Shown: positions 17,767 to 27,146, numbered from the stretch's first letter. The stretch is 64,000 nt of DNA from CAVQJU01 sp963729215 (GCA_963729215.1 CAVSND010000016.1:124001-188000), one strand, 5' to 3'. The notes: a model not told the origin generated them from the sequence alone. Numbers and translations are program-made.

Positions 17767-19128
17767 TCACTTCAGCTTCAACACGCCCTCCTTGAACTTT
17801 CGGCCACGCTCGGCGTAGTCGCGAAACTGGTCAAAACTGGCGCATGCCGGCGCAAGCAACACCACTCCGGCGGGCTTCGCCAGCTCGAACGCCATGTCGA
17901 TCGCCTGCTCGAGCGATTCGGCCTCGCGAACCTCGACGGCGCCGTCGAGGGCCGCGCGCAGCAGCGGCCGCGCCTCGCCGATCGTCACGATCGCGCGCGC
18001 CCGCGACGCGAGCGGCTGTCGCAGCAGCTGAAGATCGCCCCCCTTGAACCTGCCGCCCATGATGGGCACCAGGCCCGATTCGAAGCTCTCGATTGATCGA
18101 AGCGCTGCCTCGACGTTTGTCGCCTTCGAATCGTTGACGAACCTGACGCCGTCGACCTCGGCCACCAGTTCCATGGCGTGCTCGAGGCCGCGAAACGATT
18201 CGACGGCAGCCGTCATCGCCGCTGGCGCCCCGCCCGCGATTGCACCGACTGTGGCGGCCGCCATCACGTCGCTGACCAGATGCGGCCCGAGCAGATGAAT
18301 GGCATCGACCGGCACCAGCCGTACGGGTCGCGCAGGCCTGTCGGCGTGGCGGTCCACGATCCAGCCATCCTCGAGCGCCGTGCCCTCTGTGATTGGCGCC
18401 TTTCGGCCGAAGAGGCGCTGGCGCGCCCGGCCCTTCCGCGCAAGCTCGAGGACCGCTGGATCGTCCGCGTTGATCACGGCCCAGTCCTCGGACGTCTGGT
18501 TCTCGAAAATCCTGGCCTTCGCGGCGCCGTACGCCTCGATGTTCGGGTGGCGGTCGAGATGGTCGGGGGAGAAATTCAGCATCACCGCGATCCAGGGGTG
18601 GAACGTCTCAGTCTGTTCGAGCTGAAAGCTGCTGGCCTCGATCACGTGAACGGTGTCCGGCGTCGAGCCTGACACCTGGGCGCTGAGCGGCGAGCCGATG
18701 TTGCCCCCCACGGTCACGCGGTAGCCCGCGGCTTCGAGGATCTGACCGGTCAGCGCCGTCGTCGTCGATTTCCCTTTCGTGCCCGTGATCGCCACCACGC
18801 GGCCGCTCAACCATCGCGAGGCCAGCTCGAGCTCGCCAATCACCGGCACGCCGCGCTCGCGTGCGCGTTGGACCGGTGGCAGGTCCGGTGGCACGCCGGG
18901 GCTCAGCACGACGAGATCCGCTTCGGTCAGGGTCTCGTTGCGGTGGCCGCCGAGCTCGAGTCGCACGCCGAGACGTCGCAACGGTTCTGCCTCCTTCACC
19001 TCGGGGCGCATCTCGGTCAAGGTCACCTGCGCTCGCCGGCGCGCCAGCAGTTCGGCGGCGGCGATTCCGCTCCGCGCGGCACCCACGACCGTCACGCGCT
19101 TTCCCTGAACATCAAAATCACTGGCCAC
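17767..19128 (-). CDS. murD: UDP-N-acetylmuramoylalanine--D-glutamate ligase MurD
   Basis: Adds D-glutamate to UDP-MurNAc-L-alanine. The 453-residue Mur ligase has the N-terminal Rossmann loop VTVVGAARSGIAAAELL, the ATP loop GTKGKSTTT at about 116-124, the central NFSPDHLDRHPNIEAYGAAKARIF motif, and the C-terminal FVNDSKATN stretch. GTG 19128 starts the frame. The 36-base gap to mraY is filled by CCACCAGTCACC-like words, another short degenerate repeat. Confidence 0.96.
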   Translation of the reverse strand: MASDFDVQGKRVTVVGAARSGIAAAELLARRRAQVTLTEMRPEVKEAEPLRRLGVRLELGGHRNETLTEADLVVLSPGVPPDLPPVQRARERGVPVIGELELASRWLSGRVVAITGTKGKSTTTALTGQILEAAGYRVTVGGNIGSPLSAQVSGSTPDTVHVIEASSFQLEQTETFHPWIAVMLNFSPDHLDRHPNIEAYGAAKARIFENQTSEDWAVINADDPAVLELARKGRARQRLFGRKAPITEGTALEDGWIVDRHADRPARPVRLVPVDAIHLLGPHLVSDVMAAATVGAIAGGAPAAMTAAVESFRGLEHAMELVAEVDGVRFVNDSKATNVEAALRSIESFESGLVPIMGGRFKGGDLQLLRQPLASRARAIVTIGEARPLLRAALDGAVEVREAESLEQAIDMAFELAKPAGVVLLAPACASFDQFRDYAERGRKFKEGVLKLK

Positions 19129-19164
19129 CAGTCACCAACCACGCACCAGCCACCGACGCCCTCA

Positions 19165-20262
19165 TCACCGAAGCTTCAGCGTCGTCAGGCTGAACAGCGC
19201 AAACACGATGCCGACGATGACGAATCGCGTGATCACCTTCGGTTCGCTCCATCCAATCAGCTCGAAGTGATGGTGAAGCGGCGCCATCTTGAACACGCGC
19301 TGTCCGGTCATCTTGAACGACGCGACCTGGATGACCACCGACAGCGCTTCGATCACGAACACGCCTCCCACGAGGACGAGCAACAATTCCTGTTTGATCA
19401 GAATCGCGACGACGGCGAGGGCGGCGCCGAGGGCCAGCGAGCCCACGTCGCCCATGAAAATGTCGGCGGGGTACGAGTTGTACCAGAGGAACCCGAGGGC
19501 GGCGCCGACGAGCGAACCGCAGAACACGGTGAGCTCGGCCATCTGCGGAAAATGCACCAGCAGCAGGTAGTCGGCCAGCACGCGGTTGCCCACGACATAG
19601 GTCAACGCGGTGTACGCCGTCGCGGCAATCGCGAAGATGCTGATGGCCAGGCCGTCGAGGCCGTCGGTGAGGTTCACCGCGTTCGATTCGGCAACGAGCA
19701 CGAACACCGCGAAGGGGAGATACCACACGTGGAGATCGGGAACGAGGCGCTTGAAGAACGGAAACACCAGCCGCGTGTCGTACAGCCCTTTGTGTTCCAG
19801 CAGGAGCAGGACGACGCCCATTGCGACTCCCGCCGCCACCTGGCAGCCGAACTTGTAGCGCGGCCGCAGGCCGTGATGCGATCGGCGGACGATCTTCAGA
19901 TAATCGTCGGCAAAGCCGATGGCGCCGAACGCGGCCGTTGTCACGACGGCGATCCAAACGTAAACGTTCGTCAAATCCGCCCACAGCAGCGTCGGCACGA
20001 GAGACGCCGTCAGGATGAGCAGACCTCCCATCGTCGGCGTACCGGCCTTCGGCTTGTGCGAGGTTGGGCCTTCCTGCCTGATCACCTGGCCAATCTGGAA
20101 CTCCCGCAGCTTCCGGACGAGCCACGGCCCGAGCAACAGGCTGATCGCGAGTGCCGACAGGCTGGCGGCAGCCGTGCGGAACGTGATGTAGCGCGTCACG
20201 TTCAGCACCGAGAACTGCGGGCGCAGGGAGAACAGCACCTTGAACAGCAGGTAATAAAGCAT
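19165..20262 (-). CDS. mraY: Phospho-MurNAc-pentapeptide translocase MraY
   Basis: Makes lipid I by joining UDP-MurNAc-pentapeptide to undecaprenyl phosphate. The 365-residue polytopic protein has about ten membrane segments. Catalytic family motifs are visible: GFADDYLKIVRR with the two aspartates, NAVNLTDGLDGLAI, and the cytoplasmic HHHFELIGWSEPKV near the C-terminus. Its ATG overlaps the last base of the murF stop (TGATG), a translational-coupling arrangement. Confidence 0.97.
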   Translation of the reverse strand: MLYYLLFKVLFSLRPQFSVLNVTRYITFRTAAASLSALAISLLLGPWLVRKLREFQIGQVIRQEGPTSHKPKAGTPTMGGLLILTASLVPTLLWADLTNVYVWIAVVTTAAFGAIGFADDYLKIVRRSHHGLRPRYKFGCQVAAGVAMGVVLLLLEHKGLYDTRLVFPFFKRLVPDLHVWYLPFAVFVLVAESNAVNLTDGLDGLAISIFAIAATAYTALTYVVGNRVLADYLLLVHFPQMAELTVFCGSLVGAALGFLWYNSYPADIFMGDVGSLALGAALAVVAILIKQELLLVLVGGVFVIEALSVVIQVASFKMTGQRVFKMAPLHHHFELIGWSEPKVITRFVIVGIVFALFSLTTLKLR

Positions 20263-21692
20263 CAGGCGAACTCCGCCTTCAGCCGTTCGACAACGCGGTC
20301 GGTGCGTATTCCCCGCGAGCCCTTGACCAGGATCACGTCGCCGGGGCGAATCGCCGACACCACCATCTCGGCAGCTGCCTCGCTGGTCGCCGCGTTTTGC
20401 ACCTGCGCGCGCGGCAGGCCGGCGGCAACCGCGGCGTCGGCCAGTGCCCGCGCCGCCTCGCCGCCCACAGCGACGAGCAGATCGAGCGAAGCCGCCGCGG
20501 CCGCGCGTCCGACGGACGCGTGCAATTCGACGGTCCGTTCGCCGAGCTCGAGCATTTCACCGAGCACGGCGATTCGATGACCGCTCGTCTCGGCGGTCCG
20601 GAGCACATCCAACGCCCGGCGTGTCGCTGCCGGGCTGGCGTTGTAGCTGTCGTCGATCACGACGATGCCCTCAGAGAGCCTGACGACCTGGCCCCGATGG
20701 GGCGCGGCGTGAAGGCCCGAGGCGCGGTCCGCGATTCCGGCGAGCGGCACATCACACTCGACCGCAACGGCGGTGGCCGCCAGCACGTTCGACAGGTTTC
20801 CGCGTCCGAGCAGTGGCGTCGCCAGGTCCATCGGTCCGCGCGGCGTTTTCACTCGAGCGCTCATGCCCCCGATGCCACGATCGGTGACCGACTCGGCGCG
20901 GACAGTGGCTGGCCGATCGATGCCGAATGTGATGAGCCGTCCCTTGAAACTCGAGGTCCTGGCGGCAATCCGGTCGTCGTCGGCGTTGGCTACCAGGACG
21001 GTGTCCGCGGTCGCGCCTTCGAGAATTTCGGCCTTGGCGTCGGCGATGGCGTCCATGGACCCGAAGAAGCCCACGTGCGCGTCACCGACGTTCGTCCACA
21101 CCCGCACATCCGGCCGGGCGATGCGCACCAGCGTGCTGATCTCCCCGGCGTGGTTCATTCCGAGCTCCACGACGGCTACGTCCGGCCGGGCCGTCAGCCC
21201 GATCAGGGACAGCGGCAGGCCGATGTGGTTGTTGAGGTTCCCCTGGTTTCGCATCACGCGATACTTCGTTTCCAGAAACGCCGCCGTCACTTCCTTCGTC
21301 GTCGTCTTGCCCGCGCTGCCGGTAATCGCCACCACTTTCGTACCCGACGCCATCCGCACGGCATGCGCGAGCGCCTGCAGCGCGACCGTCGTGTCGTCCA
21401 CGGCGATCGTCACGGGAAGAGAGTCCCGCGAGACGCCGCGATTTGCCGTGGCCACCGCCACGGCGCGTTCGCGCGCCACCACCACTCCACCGGCTCCAGC
21501 GGCCACCGCGTCAGCCACGAAGTCCGTTCCGTCGAATCGCTCGCCGCGAATCGCGATATAGACGGCGCCCGTCGTCAACGTCCGCGTATCGATGGACACG
21601 CCGGCGAACTCGCGACGGCCATCGCCTTCCACGATCGTTCCACCCATGGCGGCGGCCACCCAGTCGGCCGTCAACTGAATTCCTGGCGCCAT
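20262..21692 (-). CDS. murF: UDP-MurNAc-tripeptide--D-Ala-D-Ala ligase MurF
   Basis: Completes the UDP-MurNAc-pentapeptide by adding D-Ala-D-Ala. The 476-residue protein begins with the substrate-binding Mur domain (FAGVSIDTRTLTTGAVYIAIRGERFDG), followed by the ATP loop ITGSAGKTTTKE and NQGNLNNHIGLPLSL. The signature VIDDSYNASPAATRRALDVL lies in the C-terminal third. It starts 8 bases after murE. No ddl gene is present in the window, so D-Ala-D-Ala must come from elsewhere. Confidence 0.96.
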   Translation of the reverse strand: MAPGIQLTADWVAAAMGGTIVEGDGRREFAGVSIDTRTLTTGAVYIAIRGERFDGTDFVADAVAAGAGGVVVARERAVAVATANRGVSRDSLPVTIAVDDTTVALQALAHAVRMASGTKVVAITGSAGKTTTKEVTAAFLETKYRVMRNQGNLNNHIGLPLSLIGLTARPDVAVVELGMNHAGEISTLVRIARPDVRVWTNVGDAHVGFFGSMDAIADAKAEILEGATADTVLVANADDDRIAARTSSFKGRLITFGIDRPATVRAESVTDRGIGGMSARVKTPRGPMDLATPLLGRGNLSNVLAATAVAVECDVPLAGIADRASGLHAAPHRGQVVRLSEGIVVIDDSYNASPAATRRALDVLRTAETSGHRIAVLGEMLELGERTVELHASVGRAAAAASLDLLVAVGGEAARALADAAVAAGLPRAQVQNAATSEAAAEMVVSAIRPGDVILVKGSRGIRTDRVVERLKAEFA

Positions 21693-21700
21693 GGCGCGGC

Positions 21701-23212
21701 CTATACAACGCCCGAGTTGGTCCGACGCCGTGCCAGCGCCTCGCGCGCGACGGCGGCGTCATCGAACGGCAGATGTTCGTCCCCGATCACCTGCGATTGC
21801 TCGTGACCCTTGCCCGCCACCAGCACGAGATCGCCCGGTCGCGCCAGTTCGATGGCTTTCGCGATCGCCGCCCGGCGATCGACGATCGACAGCAGACCCT
21901 GCGCGCTGTCTCGTCTCGTGTCGGGCGTAATGCCGAGCCGGATCTCTTCGATGATCCGTTCCGGATCCTCGCTCCTCGGGTTGTCAGACGTGATGACGAT
22001 CAGGTCGCTCAGGCGGCCCGCCACGGCGCCCATCAGCGGACGCTTCGAGCGGTCGCGGTCGCCGCCGCAGCCAAACACCGTGATGAGCCGCCCGCGTGCC
22101 AGCGGCCGCGCCGTCTCGAGCAGATTTCGAAGCGCGTCGTCGGTGTGGGCGTAATCCACCACCACGGTCACTTCGTCTTTTGCTGCAGAGACGAGCTCGA
22201 AACGTCCCCGTACGCCGGCGAGCGTCTGTACGCCTTGTTCGATCGCGTCGAACGGCAGCCCGAGCGCAACGCCGGTGGAGGTGGCGGCCAGGATGTTGTA
22301 CACATTCGGCCGCCCCACGAGCTTCGATCGGACGTGCAGCGTCCCGCGCGGTGTCCGGACGTCGAACGTCAGGCCGTCGAGCGAAAACGACAACGGCCCA
22401 GGCGTGATGTCGGCCGCGCGATTGATCGCGTAGGTCACGGGCCTCGTCGTCATCTCCACGAGGGCGGCGCCCTTGGGATCGTCCAGGTTGATGAGAGCAG
22501 GCGCGTCGGACGGCAGCATCTCGAACAGACGCCGCTTCGCCTGGAAGTACGCCTCCATGTCCAGGTGGAAATCGAGGTGATCGCGCGTGAGGTTGGTGAA
22601 GACACCGGCGGCGAATGTCGTGCCGTCCACGCGACGCAGGGACAGGGCGTGGGACGAAACTTCCATCGCGCAGGCGCCGCACCCGCGATCCACCATTTCA
22701 CGCAGGAGCCGCTGAACGTCCGACGCCTCGGGCGTGGTCCTCGTAGACTCGCGGATCTCGTCGCCGATTCTGTACGCGACGGTGCCCAGCACTCCGCAGC
22801 GGACGCCAGCGGCCTCGAAGATGGACGCAACGAGGTGCGCGGTTGTCGTCTTTCCGTTCGTGCCGGTGATGCCGATCACGCGCATCTCCCGGCTCGGGTG
22901 ACGTTCGAACTCCGCGGCGAGAACAGCGAGCGCCAGGCGCGCATCGGAGACGCGCGCCCACGGGACCGCGAGATCCGGAGGCGCGGCCTGCTCGGACACG
23001 ATGGCGGAGGCGCCACGTTCGACGGCCTGACGTGCGAATGCGGTGCCGTCTGCGTGCGCGCCCTTGAGCGCCACGAACACGTGGCCCGCCGCGACGGTCC
23101 GGGAGTCGTAGGCGATCCCGGCAACGGCGGCCGCCGGCTTGCCGGCACGCGAACCGTCCGGCGCCAGCAGGCCGCGTCCGACCAGCGTGTCATGCAGATC
23201 GCCCCAGGTCAT
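21701..23212 (-). CDS. murE: UDP-MurNAc-L-Ala-D-Glu:meso-diaminopimelate ligase MurE
   Basis: Adds the third residue of the stem peptide. The DNPR motif in ITSDNPRSEDP is the hallmark of meso-diaminopimelate-specific enzymes, pointing to Gram-negative-type peptidoglycan. The 503-residue protein has IAYDSRTVAAGHVFVALKG in the UDP-binding domain, the ATP loop GTNGKTTT at about 117-124, and FTNLTRDHLDFH in the centre. The ATG at 23212 is chosen over longer readings because upstream codons in this frame are out-of-frame ftsI sequence. It overlaps the ftsI stop by four bases (ATGA). Confidence 0.95.
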   Translation of the reverse strand: MTWGDLHDTLVGRGLLAPDGSRAGKPAAAVAGIAYDSRTVAAGHVFVALKGAHADGTAFARQAVERGASAIVSEQAAPPDLAVPWARVSDARLALAVLAAEFERHPSREMRVIGITGTNGKTTTAHLVASIFEAAGVRCGVLGTVAYRIGDEIRESTRTTPEASDVQRLLREMVDRGCGACAMEVSSHALSLRRVDGTTFAAGVFTNLTRDHLDFHLDMEAYFQAKRRLFEMLPSDAPALINLDDPKGAALVEMTTRPVTYAINRAADITPGPLSFSLDGLTFDVRTPRGTLHVRSKLVGRPNVYNILAATSTGVALGLPFDAIEQGVQTLAGVRGRFELVSAAKDEVTVVVDYAHTDDALRNLLETARPLARGRLITVFGCGGDRDRSKRPLMGAVAGRLSDLIVITSDNPRSEDPERIIEEIRLGITPDTRRDSAQGLLSIVDRRAAIAKAIELARPGDLVLVAGKGHEQSQVIGDEHLPFDDAAVAREALARRRTNSGVV

Positions 23213-25238
23213 GGCCGCGCGTGATCCTGGTGCCGGGCATGGGGCCGATTGAGGGTCAGGCGGCACTGGCCCACGCCATCGAGGGCCGCGCCGGACGGCG
23301 GATCCTGCGCAACCACGAAGCCATCGCCTTCGAACCGAGCGGTGAGGCCGATCTTCACGAGCCGGCGCAGCGCGTCGCGTGCGCTCATCCCTTGAAGGTC
23401 CGGCATCGTGCCGGGAGGACCGTCGTTGATGACGCGGATGCTGGGCGGCTCTCCCGATGGACCCGAAGCATCGACCGGCTCGTCGCCGCGTGCGACGAGC
23501 ACCGGCGGGTCGGGGTTGATCGTCGGCCCGACGCCGAGATAGCGCAGCGTGGCTTCGGCGATTCGCTTGAATACCGGACCCGAGACGGGACCGCCCGTGG
23601 TCGGTCCGTTGTGCGGCGAGTCGGTGACCACGATAATCGCGACAACTGGATTCCGGGAGGGCACGAACCCGACAAACGACGCGTTGTATTCGGAGGTCGA
23701 GTACCACGCCGTTGACAAGCTTGGCGGCCGTTCCGGTTTTTCCCGCGACGGTGAAGCCCGGCATCTGCGCCTTGGTCGCCGTCCCCCGCTCGACGACGCC
23801 CTCCATGATGCCGGTCAGCGTGGCGGCGGTGTCGGGACTGATCGTTCGTCGAACGACCTTCGGCGCGATTTCATATCGACGACCGTTGCGATAGACCGCG
23901 CGAACCACCCGCGGCTCGACGTACTCGCCGCCATTGGCCACGGAACTGACAGCGGACACCATCTGGAGCGGGGTGACAGCCACCTGATATCCCATCGAAA
24001 TCGATGCGAGCGCGCTCTCCGTCCACTTGTCGACAGTCCGTCACGAGGCCCGGGCTTTCGCTGGGAAAATCCGGCGAGACGGAATGGCCGAAACCGTACA
24101 GCCCCACGAATCGGCTCAGCCGTTCGGTCCCCACTTTGAAGCCGATCTTGATCGCGCCGATATTGCTCGACTTGACGATGACGTCGGTGAACGACAGCGT
24201 GTGGTAGTTGTGGTGGCTCGCCTCGGTAATGGGCTTCGCGCGTCCCGGGATGCGGATCACACCGGGGTCGGTGTCGATGAGCGCGTCGACGGGCATGACG
24301 TGCTCCTCAATGGCCGCCGAGGCGGTCACCACTTTGAACGTGGAGCCCGGTTCGTACACGTCCTGAACGGCGCGGTTGCGCCGAACCAGCTCGTCGAAGT
24401 CCCGATAGACGTTGGGATTGAAGGTCGGCGCGTTCGCCATCGCCAGAATTTCGCCGGTTCGCGGATTCATGATGATGGCGCTGCCGCCCCGCGCGTGATT
24501 GGCGGCGACGCCGGCTTCGAGCTCCCGTTCGGCCACGTGCTGCAGGTACTCGTCGATCGTCAGCTCGAGCGTCGAGCCGGTGGTCGGCGGATGCTCGAAC
24601 CGGCTGAACGCATGACGGCGGGCGTCGGTCTGGACGTACACCGTCCCCGCCTTGCCGCGAATCTGTGCGTCGTAGGTCGACTCGATGCCGCTGAGACCCG
24701 TGTTGTCGATCCCGACGTAGCCGAGCAGGTGCGCCGCCAGCTCCTTGTTCGGATAGAACCGGCGATCCTCTTTCATGAAACCGATGCCGTCCAGATTCAG
24801 CGCCGCCACGCGCCGCGCCTGCTCGGGCGACGCCTGACGTTTGACGTATGCGAACGGGCGGGTCTTGCCAAGTTTCACCGTCAGGGCGTCGCGCTCGGCA
24901 GATTTGCAGTCGCCTAACGCTTTGCACAGGGCATCGGCCACGTCGCGCGGATTCTCGATGGCCGAGGGCACCGCATAAATGGCGTCGGCATCGACGCTGG
25001 TGGCGAGCACCCGGCCCCGCCGGTCGAGGATGTCGCCGCGCTTGCCGGCGGCGGTCATCTTCTGACTCTGCTGGTGTGTGGCCAGAACCAGCAGCTCGCG
25101 GTGGCGGACGACCTGCAGGAACACGAGGCGGCACTCGATCGCCGCCATCCACAGTCCGAGAACGACGAGGGCGACAGTGCTCCGCCGCTGCAGCGTCTTT
25201 CGCCAGTCTTTGATGACGGGGTCTCGCACCTGACTCAC
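23209..25238 (-). CDS. ftsI: Septal transpeptidase FtsI (PBP3-like) with PASTA domain, two frame breaks
   Basis: Cross-links septal peptidoglycan. One N-terminal membrane segment (VALVVLGLWMAAIECRLVFLQVV) is followed by the dimerisation domain and the transpeptidase. The active serine is in EPGSTFK, the second motif is KSSNIG, and the third is AGKTGTA. A C-terminal PASTA repeat is present (PDLQGMSARDALRRLVKIGLTARF). The reading frame changes near 24020 and again near 23715. Each is mended by removing one base (an ACTGTCG site and a GGCGTGGTA site), giving 675 residues with continuous homology. The damage falls inside the catalytic domain of an essential gene, so assembly error is more likely than inactivation. 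It is coupled by four-base overlaps to ftsL and murE. Confidence 0.9.
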
Positions 25239-25624
25239 CGCTGAGCGACGATGGACTTGGGTGGCGCTTCGGGTTTGACGACCCGTTCAATCACGATGGC
25301 TTCGTCCCGTTCCGGCGCAACCAGGTGCAGCTGGCCGGTGGCGAGCGTCTCGATCCGCCGGGGAGATCGCAGCGTCTCGATCTCGAGGCGCAGCCGGCGG
25401 GTCAACTCTTCCTCCGAGCCCTTCTCGCGCTGCATTTCTTCGATCCGATAGCCGTGCTGCAGCAGCTCGAAGTGCTGCCAGGCGGAGAACAGCAGCGCGG
25501 CTACGAACAACCCGACCATCCCGACCGATTTCCAGAGGTCGCGCACCCGGGCCTCGTCAACCTCCCGGACAATGGCGTTGTTCCGGACGTCCTTCTTGAT
25601 GGCGTACTCGAAAGGTTCGGCCAT
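25235..25624 (-). CDS. ftsL: FtsL-like divisome protein
   Basis: Short bitopic protein of 129 residues: a charged N-terminal tail, one membrane segment (about residues 34-49, VGMVGLFVAALLFSAW), then a coiled-coil heptad region (EEMQREKGSEEELTRRLRLEIETL) and a conserved RRIETLATGQLHLVAP stretch. This is the FtsL layout, and the position between rsmH and ftsI is the canonical ftsL slot. Sequence identity in this family is low, so the call rests on layout and position. FtsL bridges FtsQ/FtsB with FtsW/FtsI. Confidence 0.87.
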   Translation of the reverse strand: MAEPFEYAIKKDVRNNAIVREVDEARVRDLWKSVGMVGLFVAALLFSAWQHFELLQHGYRIEEMQREKGSEEELTRRLRLEIETLRSPRRIETLATGQLHLVAPERDEAIVIERVVKPEAPPKSIVAQR

Positions 25625-25627
25625 GAT

Positions 25628-26518
25628 TTACGCCACCTTTTCGGCCGCGCGAAGCTTCGCGCTTCGCGCACGGGGGTTCTGCCGTACTTCGTCCTCGTCT
25701 GCCACGACCGGCTTCTTCGTCAGGACTTTGAGTGTGGCGGCGTCGCCGTGAGCCAGCGCGCGCAGCGTGTGTTTCACGATGCGATCTTCGAGCGAGTGAA
25801 ACGTGATGACCGCCAGCCGCGCGCCCACGCGGAGCCGCCGCGCGGCCGCTTCGAGGAAGCGATCGAGCCCTTCGAGCTCGCGATTCACCCAGATGCGAAA
25901 CGCCTGAAACGTGCGCGTCGCGGGATCGATGCGCGAGTACCCGCGTTTGGGAACGGCCCGCCGAACGATCGCCGCGAGCCGGCCCGTCGTCTCGATCGGC
26001 GATTCCCGGCGCGCCGCCACGAGCGCGCGCGCGATTCGGCGGGAGAAGCGCTCCTCGCCGTATGCGTAGATGGTGTCGGCGAGCTCTTCTTCGGTGCTCC
26101 CGGCGATGAGGTGTGCGGCGGTCGCGCCGGCCGCGCGGTCCATCCGCATGTCGAGCGGCTCGTCACGCTGGAAGCTGAAGCCGCGGCCTGGCGAGTCGAA
26201 CTGCATCGACGACACGCCGAGGTCGGCGAGTGCGCCGTCGACGAGCTGGATGCCGCGCTGCTCGAGCACGTCTTCGACCGTCCGGTAGTCGGCGTGTACC
26301 AGATCGACGCGATCGGCGAAGGCCGACAGGGTGAGACGGGCCTCCGTCAACGCGTCGCTATCGCGATCGAGGCCGATGATCCGGGTGGCGCCCGCCTCGA
26401 GAAGCGCCCGCGAATGGCCGCCGAGCCCTACGGTACAATCGACGAAGACGCCGCCGCGTTCAGGGCGCAGCTGGCGCAGCACCTCCGCGGTCAGGACGGG
26501 GACGTGCGACGCCGTCAT
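25628..26518 (-). CDS. rsmH: 16S rRNA (cytosine1402-N4)-methyltransferase RsmH
   Basis: Methylates C1402 in the ribosomal P site. The 296-residue protein starts HVPVLTAEVLRQL and has the S-adenosylmethionine loop VDCTVGLGGHSRALLE. It shows LADLGVSSMQFDSPGRGFSFQRDEPLDMRMD, a family hallmark, then the inserted helical domain and FHSLEDRIVKH. It is the second gene of the dcw operon, its start overlapping the mraZ stop by four bases. Confidence 0.96.
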   Translation of the reverse strand: MTASHVPVLTAEVLRQLRPERGGVFVDCTVGLGGHSRALLEAGATRIIGLDRDSDALTEARLTLSAFADRVDLVHADYRTVEDVLEQRGIQLVDGALADLGVSSMQFDSPGRGFSFQRDEPLDMRMDRAAGATAAHLIAGSTEEELADTIYAYGEERFSRRIARALVAARRESPIETTGRLAAIVRRAVPKRGYSRIDPATRTFQAFRIWVNRELEGLDRFLEAAARRLRVGARLAVITFHSLEDRIVKHTLRALAHGDAATLKVLTKKPVVADEDEVRQNPRARSAKLRAAEKVA

Positions 26519-26955
26519 ACCCCGAACTCCGAAAGCGCGCGCGCATCGTCGTCGGTGAACGGCTCGTGCTGCATCCTGGCGAGCAGGCGATCGTGGTTCC
26601 AGACTTCGAGGTAGTTGTATTGGCCAAGCACGTCGACATCGCCGGCCATCGTGGCGGCTTCGCGAAGACGGACCGGAATGAGCACGCGGCCCTGGACATC
26701 GAGCTCGCCGCCCGAGCCGAAATAGTTCACGCGCTCGAGAAAACGGAGCTTCGACGGGTGGGTGGAGGGCATTGCCGCGAGTTTTTGTTCGACGTCGAGC
26801 CAGACCGGCATGGGGTAGATGCGGACGTACTCGCCCGTCAGGCTCGTGAGAAAGAGTTCACGACCGTGCTTGCCTTCGAGCAGGGTGCGAAAGGCGTTCG
26901 GAACCTTGAGCCTCCCCTTGTCATCGATGCGAGCTGGCGCATTGCCCCTGAACAC
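26515..26955 (-). CDS. mraZ: Transcriptional regulator MraZ
   Basis: AbrB-type DNA-binding protein that controls the dcw operon in other bacteria. The 146-residue protein has two tandem MraZ domains. The first is FRGNAPARIDDKGRLKVPNAFR and the second is GELDVQGRVLIPVRLRE, each with the DxxGR/K motif. GTG 26955 is preferred because it gives the standard MFRGN start and a GTGGAG ribosome binding site eight bases upstream. A longer reading from TTG 26979 would begin inside the operator. It is the first gene of the fourteen-gene dcw cluster. Confidence 0.94.
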   Translation of the reverse strand: MFRGNAPARIDDKGRLKVPNAFRTLLEGKHGRELFLTSLTGEYVRIYPMPVWLDVEQKLAAMPSTHPSKLRFLERVNYFGSGGELDVQGRVLIPVRLREAATMAGDVDVLGQYNYLEVWNHDRLLARMQHEPFTDDDARALSEFGV

Positions 26956-26964
26956 GGACACCAC

Positions 26965-26989
26965 TCCACTTTTGTCCAAATAAATCCAC
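26965..26989 (-). promoter_or_regulatory. Predicted MraZ operator: three NTGGA boxes at 10-bp period
   Basis: On the coding strand, GTGGA (26989-26985), TTGGA (26979-26975) and GTGGA (26969-26965) are separated by exactly five bases each. This matches the known E. coli MraZ site plan of three TGGG-type boxes spaced by five bases. The boxes begin four bases after the -10 element, and the last box doubles as the ribosome binding site, so binding would block both polymerase and ribosome. It is a prediction from pattern. Confidence 0.72.
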
Positions 26990-26993
26990 GAAG

Positions 26994-27022
26994 ATAGTAG
27001 GAGCGCGGCGTGGAGATGTCAA
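26994..27022 (-). promoter_or_regulatory. Consensus sigma-70 promoter of the dcw operon (PmraZ)
   Basis: On the minus strand a perfect -35 TTGACA (27022-27017) is followed by a 17-base spacer and a -10 TACTAT (26999-26994). Transcription would start near 26987, about 32 bases before the mraZ start codon and inside the MraZ boxes. This is the best match to the sigma-70 consensus in the window. Confidence 0.88.
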
Positions 27023-27146
27023 CCGCAATATCTGAAGGTTCAGTAAGATACGCCAAATTTTCGCCTTTTAATCGCCCCTTGGTCGTACGCCAGAACGGAT
27101 CGCGAAGAGCGCCCGTTCGCGCGTGTTAGGATTCGGGACAACTTTC

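Noticed and set aside
21701..23995. A 764-residue open frame that looks like a penicillin-binding protein fused to MurE
   Set aside because: The stretch between the AGKTGTA region and MTWGDLHD is out-of-frame ftsI sequence; the true ftsI C-terminus, with PASTA domain, is in another frame. MurE starts at 23212.
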